From Hepsetus odoe (taxonomy: Eukaryota; Chordata; Actinopteri; Characiformes; Hepsetidae): 64,000 nt of DNA. Below are positions 24,824 through 37,644 of this stretch, piece by piece (position 1 is the stretch's first letter; each line of letters begins with the position of its first letter). The position numbers were made by a program, and so were the translations under genes. Below the pieces are notes generated by a model. That model worked only from the letters and a program-made list of their open reading frames with translations. It ran no database searches and had not been told where the DNA came from. The DNA lies in contig CM029376.1 of the NCBI GenBank assembly GCA_017165825.1, positions 18,329,258-18,393,257 on the forward strand, in the 5' to 3' direction.

Positions 24824-24868
<45 letters not shown>
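24690..24868. repeat. AAT/ATC tract followed by (GTT)n
   Basis: Imperfect AAT, ATC and ATG triplets run into a pure GTT tract from about 24827. Poly-Asn and poly-Ile frames across it are artefacts. Confidence 0.95.
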
Positions 24869-26253
24869 ATGAATCATTGAGACATTACAATAGGCTTTTA
24901 TTTCCATCTACACATTCAGGGCATAATGATGCATAATGGTCATGAAAAATTATTTTTTTCCCCAACAAAATGTCTTTCCTGGACTACCACTTCTTGTCAA
25001 CACATACAGCTTCACTGGTTGTTTTGAAGTAAACATTATTTGGCTAGGATGTTTACACAGACATCATTACTTCAAATTCATAGCACCACTGTTGTAAAGA
25101 AGTCCCAGTTGGTTACATTTTTCTTCCATTGAAATTTATGGAATAGACATTTCATTGAAACAGACCAAAACACTTACTTGTTTACTCTTAGCAAAAGAAG
25201 AATGCAGAAATGATAAAACAGGTCAAATTCTCCTTTAACTCTTTAAGATAGTGAGAAACCAACTACAACCATTTCCTTAAACTCTATTTTTTGATTGATT
25301 GTTTTTGTTAGTTGGACATTTATCTGGGTGATAATCTGCTAATATTTCTCCTAAAAATAAAAATCACGTTTTTTATTCTAAACACAAGAAAGTGACATTG
25401 AATATTATTAGTGTGAATGATAAAATGTGAAGACTTTTTTTCTTCATCTGTTCCAACACCCATTCATTTTTCCAAAATGTTCCGAACGAAAGATCAAAAT
25501 CTGCTCAGTAACTAGCTGACAGTTCTCTCTGACATTATTTTCCTACAGAGACTGCCAGGATCAGCAGTCAATATCATCTCTGTCCATCTCTCCTGTGTGT
25601 ATTCCCAGCGTAGCGCATCGACCAGTGCATATTAAAATGCTCTTCACAGACTATCTGGACCAGTTCATTAAATGTGTGGTATTTCCACTATTCTGTAGCC
25701 TCATCATTTCCCGCTCACACTGTCCTCTCAGAACAATTGCTCTGGGAAACATTAAACTGGCTAACATCAGAGGTGGGTTATGATTATTTCCAGACCAAAA
25801 TTTTAATGGATTAGTATTTCCGATAGTACTGCCAATAAATATGATAATACTTTGACTTCTTCTTGAAGTATTGCCGAGATCTACTTTTTTTGTCAGTTCT
25901 GCTATTGTCAAGTTTCAGAACTGCGTCTGAATCAAAGCTTTACCCAAAAACAGATAAATAGCACTCATGTGAATGAAATTTGGGTGTATCCTTTCCATTT
26001 CTGTTCTCTTTTCATGCTACTCTGCCATATTTTGTAATAGAATTTGTATTTTTCTGGGCAAACCAATTTGTGTCATGTGCAATAACAGCTTTGTAGTATA
26101 AAGACATTGTAGATTATGAAATACAAAAAATCAGATCAAATCTCATCCCTGAAAAAAAACCTAATAAATACCTACTGGCTACTGTTTGAGGTTTTAATAT
26201 GGCTGGTTTTACTTACAGACTGCTCTTACACACTGAAATTAACTTTCTCCAAG

Positions 26254-26254
<1 letters not shown>
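24869..26254. other. Noncoding stretch, nothing recognised
   Basis: AT-rich spacer without supported exon or assignable repeat. Confidence 0.5.

Positions 26255-26298
<44 letters not shown>
26255..26298. repeat. (CT)n microsatellite
   Basis: A pure CT run of about 44 bp. Confidence 0.95.
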
Positions 26299-26301
<3 letters not shown>

Positions 26302-26379
26302 AAGTGTAAGGAAGGTGATGTTTAAAACAGGGAGTGTGCGTAGGGTCAGCCTGAGAAGCGGGTAACCTAACCCTGTACT

Positions 26380-26590
26380 TTATTGAGATGTCCATTAATA
26401 GCAGCCTTCTGCCCGTGACCTTTGGCCTTGGCTGACCCCTGCACATGGCATTACTGAACAAGGGCAGCAGGATCTGCTGGCCTGCCACCTCCGATCCCAA
26501 CAGCAGGGAGTCATTAAGCTGGCTTTGAGGAAGAGGGCCAGGGGAGAGCTTTAGGCAGCCAAACACTGCCCTGAGAAAGAGTGTCCACTC
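26380..26590. promoter_or_regulatory. Candidate conserved noncoding element
   Basis: GC-balanced complex sequence with GTCCATTAATAGCAGCC, TGACCTTTGGCCTTGGC and GAGTCATTAAGCTGG. TGACCTTTGGCC resembles a nuclear-receptor direct-repeat site. No exon is seen. Inference only. Confidence 0.3.
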
Positions 26591-27039
26591 TAATATCCAC
26601 AGATACAGTTACATGGAAGTGAGAATGAATCATCTTTTAATTGCATTCTCTCTTTTCCCCCTCTCTGTTCGGTCTCTCCATTAAACTCCCTCTAGTCTCC
26701 CTCTCTTTCTCTCTAGCTCACTCCAATCTCACACACACGCACAAACATACACATATACAGCTAGATACGGAGCTTCTTCATTCATTAACAAACATCCTCT
26801 AGAGAAAAAAAGTGCAACATTTTAGCCCAGGATTTTCTTTCAATGAACTTCTTCAGTAAATAAATCTGAGAGGCACTTATATTTAACTGATTCGCTTACT
26901 CTAAAGGTCTGCGATGGATCATTTACCTGGATGATCTGCCCGCCTTGGAAATAAAAAGCTCACCTGCCTCGTGCATCTAAAAATAAAAGCCAAACTGAAA
27001 CTTTATATAAGCGTTTAAGAAGGGCAGTGTTGCTTTCTC

Positions 27040-27100
27040 ACCCTGTATCTCTCTCTCCCTCTCTTTCTCTCCCTCTCTCTCTCCCTCCCTCTCTCTCTCC
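27040..27100. repeat. CT-rich low-complexity tract
   Basis: CTCTCTCC and CCCTCTTT variants in tandem. Confidence 0.85.
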
Positions 27101-30100
27101 TAGGAGCCAGCAGTGTTGAAAGCTTACACCAGCCTGGTTGGCTGTCTCGCTTTTGCTGTTGTCACCTATACACGCACTGGTGAGCTATCACCTGCACTGT
27201 CAGGATCTCGCCAGAAACAGATTGAATTCTGATTGATTTCTGCCCAGGAAAGAGGGGAGAATTTAAAGGTCTTCCTTCTTAATTGGGTATTTGGTGTGTG
27301 CTGATGAGAGGACTATGTGTGTCCCTGGGGATCCTTTATGGGGCAATAATGGTGCTGGGCTACAGCTTCGGCTGCTCTCTCTCAGCAAGGCCATAACCCC
27401 ACATTTGTTCTGAGTGCTTTTCTATTATGCATTGATAGTTGAGTATCAATCAATACGAGAGAGGGAAACAGAAAACCCAGCGAAACCAACTTCTTAAGTG
27501 TAAAACGCCTCTTAATACCGGTGCTTTCAAACAACTTAACCTGGACTGGCAGCTTTTTTTTTCATTCCTGCTGTGTGTCTTGAAAGAGACAGAGATGGAG
27601 ACGTTGATGGTTTATTCAGTATGAGGGGAGACGGCTGGTTTCAGTGTTTCTTGGCTTTTAGTGAGATATTACTGAATAGACACACATGCAGATGCACATA
27701 CACTAACTTATCCAAATTGCCTTTTTAATGAATGATGGAAGTAATTATGTTGGCTAAAGTTAATGAGATGGACACATATCAGCACAATTATCTTGCAAAT
27801 GCATCAAGATCAGTGAATCAAGATACAACACATACAAGATACAGCACCAGGATCTCTGAGGACCTGAAATAACTTTTACTCCATCATTAGTGCCAACTTT
27901 AATCAGTTTTTCTATGAGGCACATACATTTCCATCACACTCTGTGTTAAACCATATTGTGACATATGTTGCATGTTTTTTGTTTTTTATAAAGCAATCAA
28001 AATTCAAGCGATTAAGAACTCCTGTCTGTTTAACTGACATTACATGAAAGTAAGTCTATTTACTTTCAGCATGATTACATATAACAAGATTTGTTCAGAC
28101 AGGCAGCTCAAATAAGATTTTTTTCAGTTTGTCTCATTTGAGTGGGACCCATTTTCAACAGTCTGAATAGAAAAGATGAAAGAAATTCGTAATTATTTAA
28201 AATCTGATCTGGACATGCAATGTAGATGGACCCGTCAGAACTTCAAGAGAAGTTTTTCATCAATTTTTTCTTCAAATATTACAGCTTAAAGGTTAAGTAA
28301 AGTTGTGTGCTAATCACCTTACTCTAAAACTATGTTCATTATGAAGTGGCTTCCATTGCTTGAAAATGCAATGTTGTGAAAAAATAGTTAGAACCCTTTT
28401 TGCCTAACACTCCCTGTATACTGTTACTATGGCAACCAATGCACATCTATGAGTACAGTCTAACCGTATTATATGATTTCATTGCTTGTAACTTTAACTT
28501 TGCAAAACATTCAAGTCTAAAACTCTGATTTAAAAGACAAATCTGCAGGGTTAAAAAAAAACCTTTTAATATGGAGAAGCATTTCACACTGCAAAAAATT
28601 TCCATTAACTCTTTTGCATGAATATAAAATAAAAATAAAATAAAATGAGTATAGAAAGATATAATAAGTGTTTATTTACAGTGCTCAAAGAATATGACAT
28701 AAGACATTCAATGTTATAAAAGTGTTTAAAAGTGATTCTAGAAAGAGTCTATTATTCAGACAGACCTGAAATGATTATAAAACATGGATTAATATGATTT
28801 GATTTGATTATCACAATGTTTTACACCTACATGTATCCACTTGCTTGACCCTCATAATCTTCATCATCTTCATTTGCAGCTTCATTGATAGATGTGCTGT
28901 GAGCTTCATTTTTTCTTATGGGAAGGTCTCTGCTTTGTTGAGATCCTGGAAGAGTGAGATTGAAAGTTTCAATACCCATGCAGTTGAAATGAACTGTTCA
29001 TATGCACACATGTCAGTGAGAAAATTCAGAACATTTCTGGCACATACCAAAAAAGCAGGTGCTCAGAAAGGGCCTTGATATATGTTAGATCTATTTTCAA
29101 CAGAAAAGCAGAATCTGTTCAGTCTATTCCATTAAATTGTTTGTTTCATTTTTTCACAATTTAAAAAATTTGCCCAAACATCTTCATCATCCAAAAAGGC
29201 CTGTGCTATGTCCAGAGTCACCTTTCTCCACTGCCAGTCCCAGAGTTCAGTGCGAAGGGGACATTCCGGGAAAAAGCGAGGGGTGGGGGTTCTGCTTGTG
29301 GCTCAGATAAGACAGAGAGTAGAGAAGCAGACCCCCCAGAGAAAGAGATAACAACCAGACAGCCACAGCAAAGGCCTGCCACATAATACACAAATCCCTC
29401 CACCCCCCTCTCCTTTCCTCTGCGTCTCCTCGTCCAAATCACCCCCATCTCCATCCTCCCTCGACCTCCTGTCATCACTAATGCTGCGTTCCTTCAAGAG
29501 AAAGCCTGTGAATGGTGTAAAGGTATCTTCTGTTACGTATGATTTCTCGGAAAGCCAAGTTCACCTTTACTAGGGTGGAGATGCTGGGTGCAGATAGTTG
29601 GGGGGCGAAATCGATAGGCAACCTCTGTCATTGCTTATTCACATCTTTCTGTGCTATTGGCTAAAAAGATTGGACACTGTGTGCCACTGAAGCTGGGGGA
29701 AGAGAATTATGGACGATCATCTTTTTTGTATTATGATTAAGATTAGTTGCCATTATTTGTGAAAAAAAGTTTTAGTTATTATGGTTTCATTTGACAAAAA
29801 CAAGATGCTATACAGTGCGTTTCCCAAATTGAAATGAGCTGAACTAAACATTTCTAAAATAAGTAAGAAACTTAAACAAAAACAATACTAGTTCATGGAT
29901 AAATAGATGCAATTTTGAAATCTCTGAAGCAGAAAACAAGATTATACATCAAATTATCATTTCTTGTTGTTTAATAAATATGAAGCAACATATAGAATTA
30001 AACATTTAAACCTATCTTTTGGTGTCAAGTTTAAATTCTTAATGTATGATTGTATATCACATAGCATTTCAATATTTAAAACAATATAAAAGTTTTTCGG

Positions 30101-30890
30101 TGTGCCTCACCTAAATACACCCCTAGAACTCTCCCTCACAACACATCAAAAACCATTCTGTGATTTCTTATTTATAAAGTACAAAAGTTCAAACACTTTT
30201 ATTTTGCTAAGTACTTCCTTGACTAGTAATATCCAGCAAACTTCTCTTTTTGGTGCCGGAGAGAACCATTCTAAATATTATTTAAAAAAACAAATACAAG
30301 CATCAAAGTAGGATTGTTTAACTACGGAACATACAGTATTCAAGTATTCAAAGGATTCTTTGGATGTTCATGATTTTACAAATCCTTTGCTAAAATGATT
30401 GTGTAAAATGATTGTAAGTGTGACATAAATACCAGTTTACTTATATTTTTTCAATTATATTTGAACTGAAAGTTTCCATATAGAGAAAAGCATAAATAAC
30501 AACATAATTATGATTAGAAATTGATAGAACCACTTACAACAAAAATAATAATAGTCTAATGTGCATAGACTATTTCCAATTCTGAATATTTTTGTAAACT
30601 TAACAAGCATTAAAATGATTATTATAACCTTATGGGAATACTGGTGGATTTAATAGACCCTGTTCCTTTATTATTTATTTTACCTTATTTGATGCTATTA
30701 AAAAAGAGACTAGTTTTTTGTCTAATTAAAATATGTTTTCTCTGGCAAAACCACATGAGAAATATGTTTGCTTTATGTAGATTTTAGCAGTTTTACTATT
30801 ATATTTTCCATTACAGTATAAAGGGCATAAAGAGAGACAAGTGTGAATGTTTTTTTTACATGTTAGAGTGGGAGAGCAAGCTGTAAATGT
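27101..30890. other. Noncoding stretch downstream of the kazald-family gene
   Basis: No recognisable exon, although this is where any missing 3' exon or 3' UTR of the minus-strand kazald-family gene would lie. A GC-richer patch at 29215-29500 has minus-strand open frames without family motifs. Sequence near 30105-30170 is a diverged match to sequence near 31396-31460, so a small local duplication is likely. Confidence 0.4.
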
Positions 30891-30895
30891 TTTTT

Positions 30896-30935
30896 CAGGC
30901 AGCTGACCTCTGACACTGCTTGCTAATGACTGTGT

Positions 30936-30992
<57 letters not shown>

Positions 30993-33462
30993 GGTAAATA
31001 CCTCGGAGCATAACCCGTAATCTAGCGGAGGCAGACACTTCACCGAAGGCATTTCTGGCGGCGCATGTGTAAACCCCTGCATCATCGGGGCCGACCCCTT
31101 GGATCTGGAGCCAGCCAGTGAGCTCAAATCGCCGTGGGCCTCCGCGCGCCTGTAATTACACAGAAAAGCAATCATCCACTGTCTGTGGATATCTTAAGAT
31201 GTGAAGTTGTGTGGGTATATTTCTTCCTCAACACTGAGTGAAGAAAGAAAGGTGTCACAAATATCACTTTGAAGCAACGGTTCTGTGATATCTCACCTTT
31301 AATTACAATGCATTACACCACTTGTATAGCTGAACATTATGGATAGAATATCATATTATAATTCAAATTTAATGCAAATACAGATTTCAATCATGCGCCT
31401 TACCTAATAACACCCCCAGAAATTCTGCCCAAAACATCAGAAACTATTCTGTGATAGGATAATTTGATTAAACCATCCTAACTCCATTTTGTTATTTTTT
31501 TTACCATTTAATGTGGGCCATTTACAATAAATGAGCCAATAAAAAGTGTCAAAAAGCTTGAATATAATGTTATTATATTACTGTATATTAAAGTTAGAAG
31601 CAATTTTCCTATTCTTATAAAGTTACCATTACAAAGTCATGTTGGCTTGGTTATGATTTGCAAAATGTTATAAATATTAGTATTAAGTTCTGTACTGAAA
31701 TCAGGATTAAGAAATAGTATACTGTGCAAATGGTGTATTCCTATAAAAGAACTGCATTGTGGGATGTTGCTCAAGCCACTGACATTCGATCTTATAAAAG
31801 TTTCTCCCATAATCTGAAACATTCTGTCTTCTCAGTTTTCTCTACACATACTTGTATGGCCCTGCTTGTATCTTCAGCAGTAAGGAATACACTGTCCCCC
31901 TCTTTCCTCCACTGGATGGAAGCCAGTGGGTATGATGAAACCTCACAGGAAAGTAGGACATCACTTCCCTCCCGAGTTATGATGTCACGTGGGGCATAGG
32001 TGATGATTGGTTCTACAGGACAGATAAATATCTGTGGTTAACATTGCTTTATAAATACACACAGGCACTCACCAAAATCATGCTCTGGTCTCCCTGGTGT
32101 TAAGTGAGCACTCTATCATTTCACAAAAATCAATGTCAGCATAGAGGCACAATTACATACTGGACCTGAGAAATCTGAGGGACTGCACATCTACTCTTGC
32201 AGGCTAAATATGGATTCCTACAACTGAGACTGATGCACTATGAGCATTTATATCCATTACTCTCATGAGTTTAGCATATTGGGGTCACGATATAGCTTAT
32301 ATATCTCCATTACCGTTAGGAGCCAGCCATACTGCAGCTTTGTTATCTATGCTTGGTTAGTTCATAAGGCCAAAGCTAAAGAAAACAAAATGAGGGAACA
32401 ACAAGGCTCAAGATGGGGTGGTAACTCTAAGTTTAGTAGAAGTGACACAATAATTGAAATGATGTGACTACATTATTCTTCAAACGTAACTCCTCTATAA
32501 ACTGCTCCCAAGGTAGAATTGGGAAACCCTTTCTTAGAGGTAAAATCAGCTAAATGGTTAAAACAATTAGTTTATTTAGCCAAACCTATACCCTTTACAG
32601 TTTTAATGCTGATTTAGGGAATATATGAGAAAGCTTGCCAAATTGTACATAACTGTTCATCCAATTATATATGCACTCTTTCTTAATTGGTTACATATTG
32701 TTTGAATAATAAACAAGTTAGATATCACCTTGAAAAAAAAACTGCTTTGCACATAACCCAACTGTATATCTTGACTTGCATTCCTTCCTCCCATGATGTG
32801 AGAATAAATCCACTAGTTTGCAGTGTTTTCCATGTAATTACTGCATACTAAGCCTTAGAGTGTTTTAAGTCAAGAAAAATAATTACTATAGTAGCAGTAT
32901 CGCTTACTGTTTTCTAAACAGTCTATATCTATATTTTAACTGACAACTACTTCCTGATACAGGCTACATACTCACTTGCTTTGCAAGGTCCATGATGTGC
33001 CACTGTAACCTTCTGCCGCTCACCAAGCCTGCGCTGGGCAGCCCGTAGCTGGCACATATTTTCGTACGTCTTCCCGTCAGAGCCACACAGCATCTCCTGC
33101 TTAGAACACACACACACCGGTTTGGGCTCCTCCTTCATTAAGGGGTCCCTCCGTGGGGCTTTGCAACGAAGTCCTTCAGCACAGCGCCCGAAAAAGGTGG
33201 TGCCAGTCCAGGGCTCAGGGTCACAAAGCTGACCCTCACCATTTCCACATTCCCAGCAACACCCGCATGGGTCACGGACCTGACCCGACACACAGCTTTG
33301 AAGCAAACGGGCATCTGGGCACTGTTCAGGTTGGCACTTTGTTAAGCACCGCTCTCCTGGCCTCATGCCCCTCTGCCAGTCTAAGTGCCTGAGGTGTTCC
33401 AGTGGTAGAGGCTCAGAGAGGCAAGCTAGCATCAGTGTCATCATTGCTGTCAGACACACCAT
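30896..33462 (-). CDS. kazald-family secreted protein (IGFBP, Kazal and Ig domains)
   Basis: Three coding exons on the minus strand: 33462-32976, 32012-31852 and 31149-31002 or further. Exon 1 encodes a signal peptide (about residues 1-16), an IGFBP N-terminal-type domain with CGCCWECG (66-73), and a Kazal domain with CGSDGKTYENMC (126-137). Exons 2 and 3 give one Ig domain: Cys185, Trp196, and DAGVYTC ending at Cys245. The TGWLQIQ and ARNAFGEV motifs match human KAZALD1. The exon junctions agree in phase (1, then 0). The family is secreted to extracellular matrix and linked to bone and IGF biology. The end is unsettled. A donor-like GAG/GTATTT follows LRVMLR at 31002. If it is not used, the frame reads through the CA microsatellite as Thr-His repeats to a stop at 30898-30896. 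Which kazald paralogue this is cannot be decided here. Confidence 0.85.
30934..30990. repeat. (TG)n microsatellite at the 3' end of the kazald-family gene
   Basis: A pure TG run after a short TGTGTC variant. It begins about 12 bp beyond the last Ig-domain exon of the kazald-family gene and may lie in its intron, its 3' UTR or, if the frame reads through, its coding sequence. Confidence 0.95.
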
Positions 33463-33800
33463 TGTCTGTTACCTAGGATACACTTGTTGACAAACAAGAC
33501 TCCTTATTCTTGAGCGAGCGATTGATTTGGAAATCCTCAATGCAACTCAAACAGCAGGAGAGCCTTTCATCTCATGCAGAAAGCAGTCTGTCGGACAAGC
33601 TCTTGACAGAGATGAGTGATCCTTAGCAGGCGGTAGGCCTGCAAGTCCCAGAGTCAAGAGCTGGCCGAAGGATTCCTGCAAGCTAACGTAAAGCAGCTTA
33701 TCTGCCTTCACTCCTCCAACTTGAACTCGATCTATAAACAGACCAGAGAGATGTCTAACCGTACTTGCTGCCTACACAAGAAAGTGGAAGAGTGCAAGAG
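33463..33800 (-). promoter_or_regulatory. 5' UTR and promoter region of the kazald-family gene (inferred)
   Basis: Sequence directly upstream of the kazald start codon is moderately GC-rich and free of repeats. No clear TATA box or transcription start can be fixed. The position is inferred from the start codon only. Confidence 0.3.
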
Positions 33801-34439
33801 AAGGATGCAAGGTAAAAACAGAGAGGATTACAAAGGACACCTCTTAAATTGCAGGGTGCTCCCAAAAGGTGCAAGAAAGGTGTGATCAGTGACCTCTAAC
33901 AGCCAATCACAATCTTCCGTCTGTGGGGGAAGGGGGTACATAAGCACTGGTCCAACACAAATGTAGCAGTCAGCAGGAAAGGTCATAAATTCAACCCCTA
34001 CACACCTGGTCCCAGTGATGGCCCGATTACCAGCAAACCCCCCAGGGGAGGAGGGGGTGGGGTTCAGGTTCAAATGGGCTAGTAAAACATGTCTATATTG
34101 TTGAGTCTTGCCATGACCTGTGCTCACTTTCTTAGAAGAATGATTCAGATGTACCAGTGATTTTCAAAAACATTCATCATTGGTCATAAAACAAAAGATT
34201 TCTCCACTCTACTAAAATAAAGTAAAGAAAATAAAGTTTTCAACCTTCACCCTTTTCCCTACCACTTTTTTAGAGTGCACACAAATATGAAAAATTAAAA
34301 AGTACATGGGGTATATAAAGCAGCCTTTTTCAAGAGACTTTTTCATTTTGTGAACAGTAATGAATAATGTCTATAGACTGTATTCAAGCAAGAGTAATTG
34401 AGAATGCATTTGGACCCACTCTCACTAATCTCTCCACTC

Positions 34440-34680
34440 TACCTGCAATTCTCACCTCTCCATGCAAAACAAACAATTACGGGGCCATTAAGGGCCCATT
34501 GTTAATTGTAAATAATCCATCATTAATATTGATTAGCTGCAGTGAGCAGGGCTCATTCAGTGCATCCCTCCTAATGAGTTGGTCTTAGTGGAGCTAATTG
34601 CTTCAGGCCATCTCAATGGAGCTCTGGGCTGAATTTATTTCAGGCAGCGATTCTCTGAGCCATGGTTTAGTAATATTAGT
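34440..34680. promoter_or_regulatory. Candidate conserved noncoding element with many TAAT sites
   Basis: Dense homeodomain-type motifs occur: GGCCATTAAGGGCCC, TTGTTAATTGTAAATAATCC, CATTAATATTGATTAGC, CTCCTAATGAG and GCTAATTGCTTC. It has high sequence complexity and no open frame. This is the most enhancer-like block of the window by motif density, although conservation cannot be tested here. Confidence 0.4.
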
Positions 34681-35348
34681 TATTACTAGTCTTGATTACT
34701 ATTATAATAAAAAGTAAGGCTTGTTTTTATTGTATCAGTTAACTTATAAGAACAGTTACTATACTTACAGTGCTGAAAGAAAGCTTAATGTCTAACTTTC
34801 AGTACAGGGACTTTTACTTTCTTTTATCTTCAGAAAATATATGCAAGCAAATCAACGACTAATTTAGGAATAAACAAGGCATCAGATTAAACGCTTTGGT
34901 CTAAGAAATGTATTTCTTTTTAGTGCAGTGAGATGTTTTGCAAACCCACACTGTTTTTATATTTACTTACTGTAAATATAAAAACTGTAGCTTAAAAACT
35001 AATCTTTTAAAAGAGAATCTGCATTATTAGTGATAAAGGACGTGCTTCAGTTAGGCTCACACATCTGTTTGCACATTTCTAACAGCAACAAAAGGCTGCT
35101 CATTTTCTGCTTTCTCTGGTAAAAATAACATTTTGTCACAGTCATGGCATCTATCGATGTAAATGTAAAAAAAACCTTTTGGTCCACTGACGATAATATG
35201 TTGTGGGGCACCAACCCTATGACCTCTTTTACAGTTGGCCTTTTACTGTTAATAAGTAAAAAGGCTTTTATGTTTTTGTGTTGTTAGACCACATAAATAA
35301 AGCAAATGATATCCATTTCATGCAACAGATATTATGGCAGCCCAAAAA

Positions 35349-35828
35349 AAGCATTTAATGATTTGATTTCTATCTCTTCTGCAGTAAAACATCTCTGACC
35401 TGATAAGTTCTGCAGACTTCAGTATTTCTTCAAAAACTTCTGAATGGCCTATGTCTATTATTCTATTATAATTTTACAGTGACTCTCTAAACCATCTCTG
35501 CTTTTATTTATTATTGGGCACAATTCACACAGTTATATTCCTTTGAAATTGATTTAAACTGCAGCCTTTCCTTGTCATCAACATTAGCCTCACAGCATTA
35601 GCCAAGGTTTAGGGATCCTGCATGGATCCTTTTCGTCAGCTGCACAGTACGAGATCACTGCCAATCTGCCCATAAGTGTTGACGCAGAATGTTTTAAGTG
35701 CATCATTTATCTTACGGTTACATTAATCATGTCACCATATAACAGGTAGATTGGGGCGGTGCACATGGTATTTCCCAACAGTCACACCCAATGCCTAGCT
35801 AGAACTGAATAATTAAAGTGATTGTGTA
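35349..35828. repeat. Local direct duplication, copy 1
   Basis: From about 35469 to 35828 this matches 37285-37644 at a constant offset of 1816 bp, with about eleven differences counted by eye. A weaker, gapped match extends left: GCATTTAATGATTTGATTTC recurs at 37041. No transposon ends were found. Confidence 0.9.
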
Positions 35829-37040
35829 GCTCGTTTTTTGGTTGTTAGACATAAATAAAATAAATAATGTCCTAGTCTAATCCTCATGAGATCTGAATTA
35901 TTGCATCACAATATATGAGATAAATCTGCAATTTTCTTGCACAGCATCTCTATTGCTGTATATTTATGGTCTTTTACATATAAAGAGTTTCAGTAACATG
36001 CTTGTAATCGTCCTCTATAATGGACGCTTGTCTCTTATGATCTATTGCTAAATGGACAGCCATCCTCAAAGCTATGAAGATCTATGGCATCCTCTCATCT
36101 CCCCCTTCCTCAACCATCTCTCTCTCTCTCCCTCTCAAGTATCTCTCCCCATTGTCTCTTATAAAAGCAATATACAAGGAGGCAAATAGGAGGAGCCTTA
36201 CAGTCATCGCAGAGCTTCCACAAATTCAATTCTTTTATAACAATGTCACAGAAGGGAGGTCAAAGATGGAGCAAATACTTGTAAAACCATGGAGACTGGC
36301 TGCTGTACAGCACATGAATTGCAATTGTTTTATGGTTTGCACAAATAGGGGTAGACTACAGCTAACTCTACGGATTTTCACACTGCATCATGATATAGGC
36401 AGTGACCTCTGTACAGGAGCAGGGTTGACAGCTCTTGAAGTGTTCTAGCTGTTCGCAACGTGAATCCTTTGAATGAACTGTTTTTCATGGTGTAAGCTGG
36501 TGCAAATCTTTCAGAAATAAGAAAATAATTTCCACAAAAGGACAGCTTTCCTTGGAAAATAAAACCCCTGAATTCCTCCATGTCACCTTTTGACTCTTTT
36601 TTCTGTTTGTTTGTTTATTTTTACACCAGTTTGAAAGGCCAGCTGGCCTTTAGGTCTTGAACATTTCACAATGGAAGCCCAAGAATGTGCCAAACTTACT
36701 GTAATAAAATCCTGATACATTAACATACAATAAAGTTCAAAACCTTTTTCAGCTTCATGTAAAATAATGCAACAGAGACAATTTCCCAAATTTGGATTTT
36801 GTCTTCATCTAATGGTGGAGATTGGGACTAAGGTGTGTCTACAGCACAAATGTAGAGGTATTTTATGTACTATCCAAAACAAGTTTTGAATCAATATGTG
36901 TTGTTAATGTTTTAAAAATTGATGTTGGTATTTAAGAATTTAGGAGTCTAATTCAGCCTACAACCTCCTGTATCTACCACTATGCAATGAATGTATTTAA
37001 AGGTGCACATTTTAAGACATAATGTAACCATAAAAAAATA

Positions 37041-37644
37041 GCATTTAATGATTTGATTTCTGAGTTTGAGTTCTGCAGACCTCAGAATTTCTTCAGAAAC
37101 CTCTGAATGGTCTTTCTTAATATTTAAATTATACAGGAATGTTTTAAAGTCATTTTAATTTTTCTATAAGAGAACAGTGTAGTTCAGTAGTGCAGCAAAT
37201 AAAAAATCTGAATGGCAATTCAGGGAAGATGTGTCTGCCGTCCATGTTCTCACTGAGCATCACTTCTTCGTATGAAACTGATCATAATTTTACAGTGACT
37301 CTCTAAACCATCTCTGCTTTTATTTATTATTGGGCACAATTCACACAGTTATATTCCTTTGAAATTGATTTAAACTGCAGCCTTTCCTTGTCATCAACAT
37401 TAGCCTCACAGCATTAGCCAAGGTTTAGGGATCCTGCATGGACCCTTTTCGTCAGCTGCACAGTACGAGATCACTGCTAATCTGCACATAATTGTTGACG
37501 CTGGATGTTTTAAGTGCGTCGTTTATCTTACAGTTACATTAATCATATCACCATATAACAGGTAGATTGGGGCGGTGCGCATGGTATTTCCCAACAGTCA
37601 CACCCAATGCCTAGCTAGAACTGAATAATTAAAGTGATTGTGTA
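37041..37644. repeat. Local direct duplication, copy 2
   Basis: Second copy of the unit at 35349. It carries extra sequence (about 37121-37280) between the weaker left part and the well-conserved right part. Both copies lie between the kazald-family gene and aup1. Confidence 0.9.

Noticed and set aside
24632..24907. Poly-Asn/poly-Ile frame on the minus strand
   Set aside because: It is a translation of the GTT and AAT repeats.
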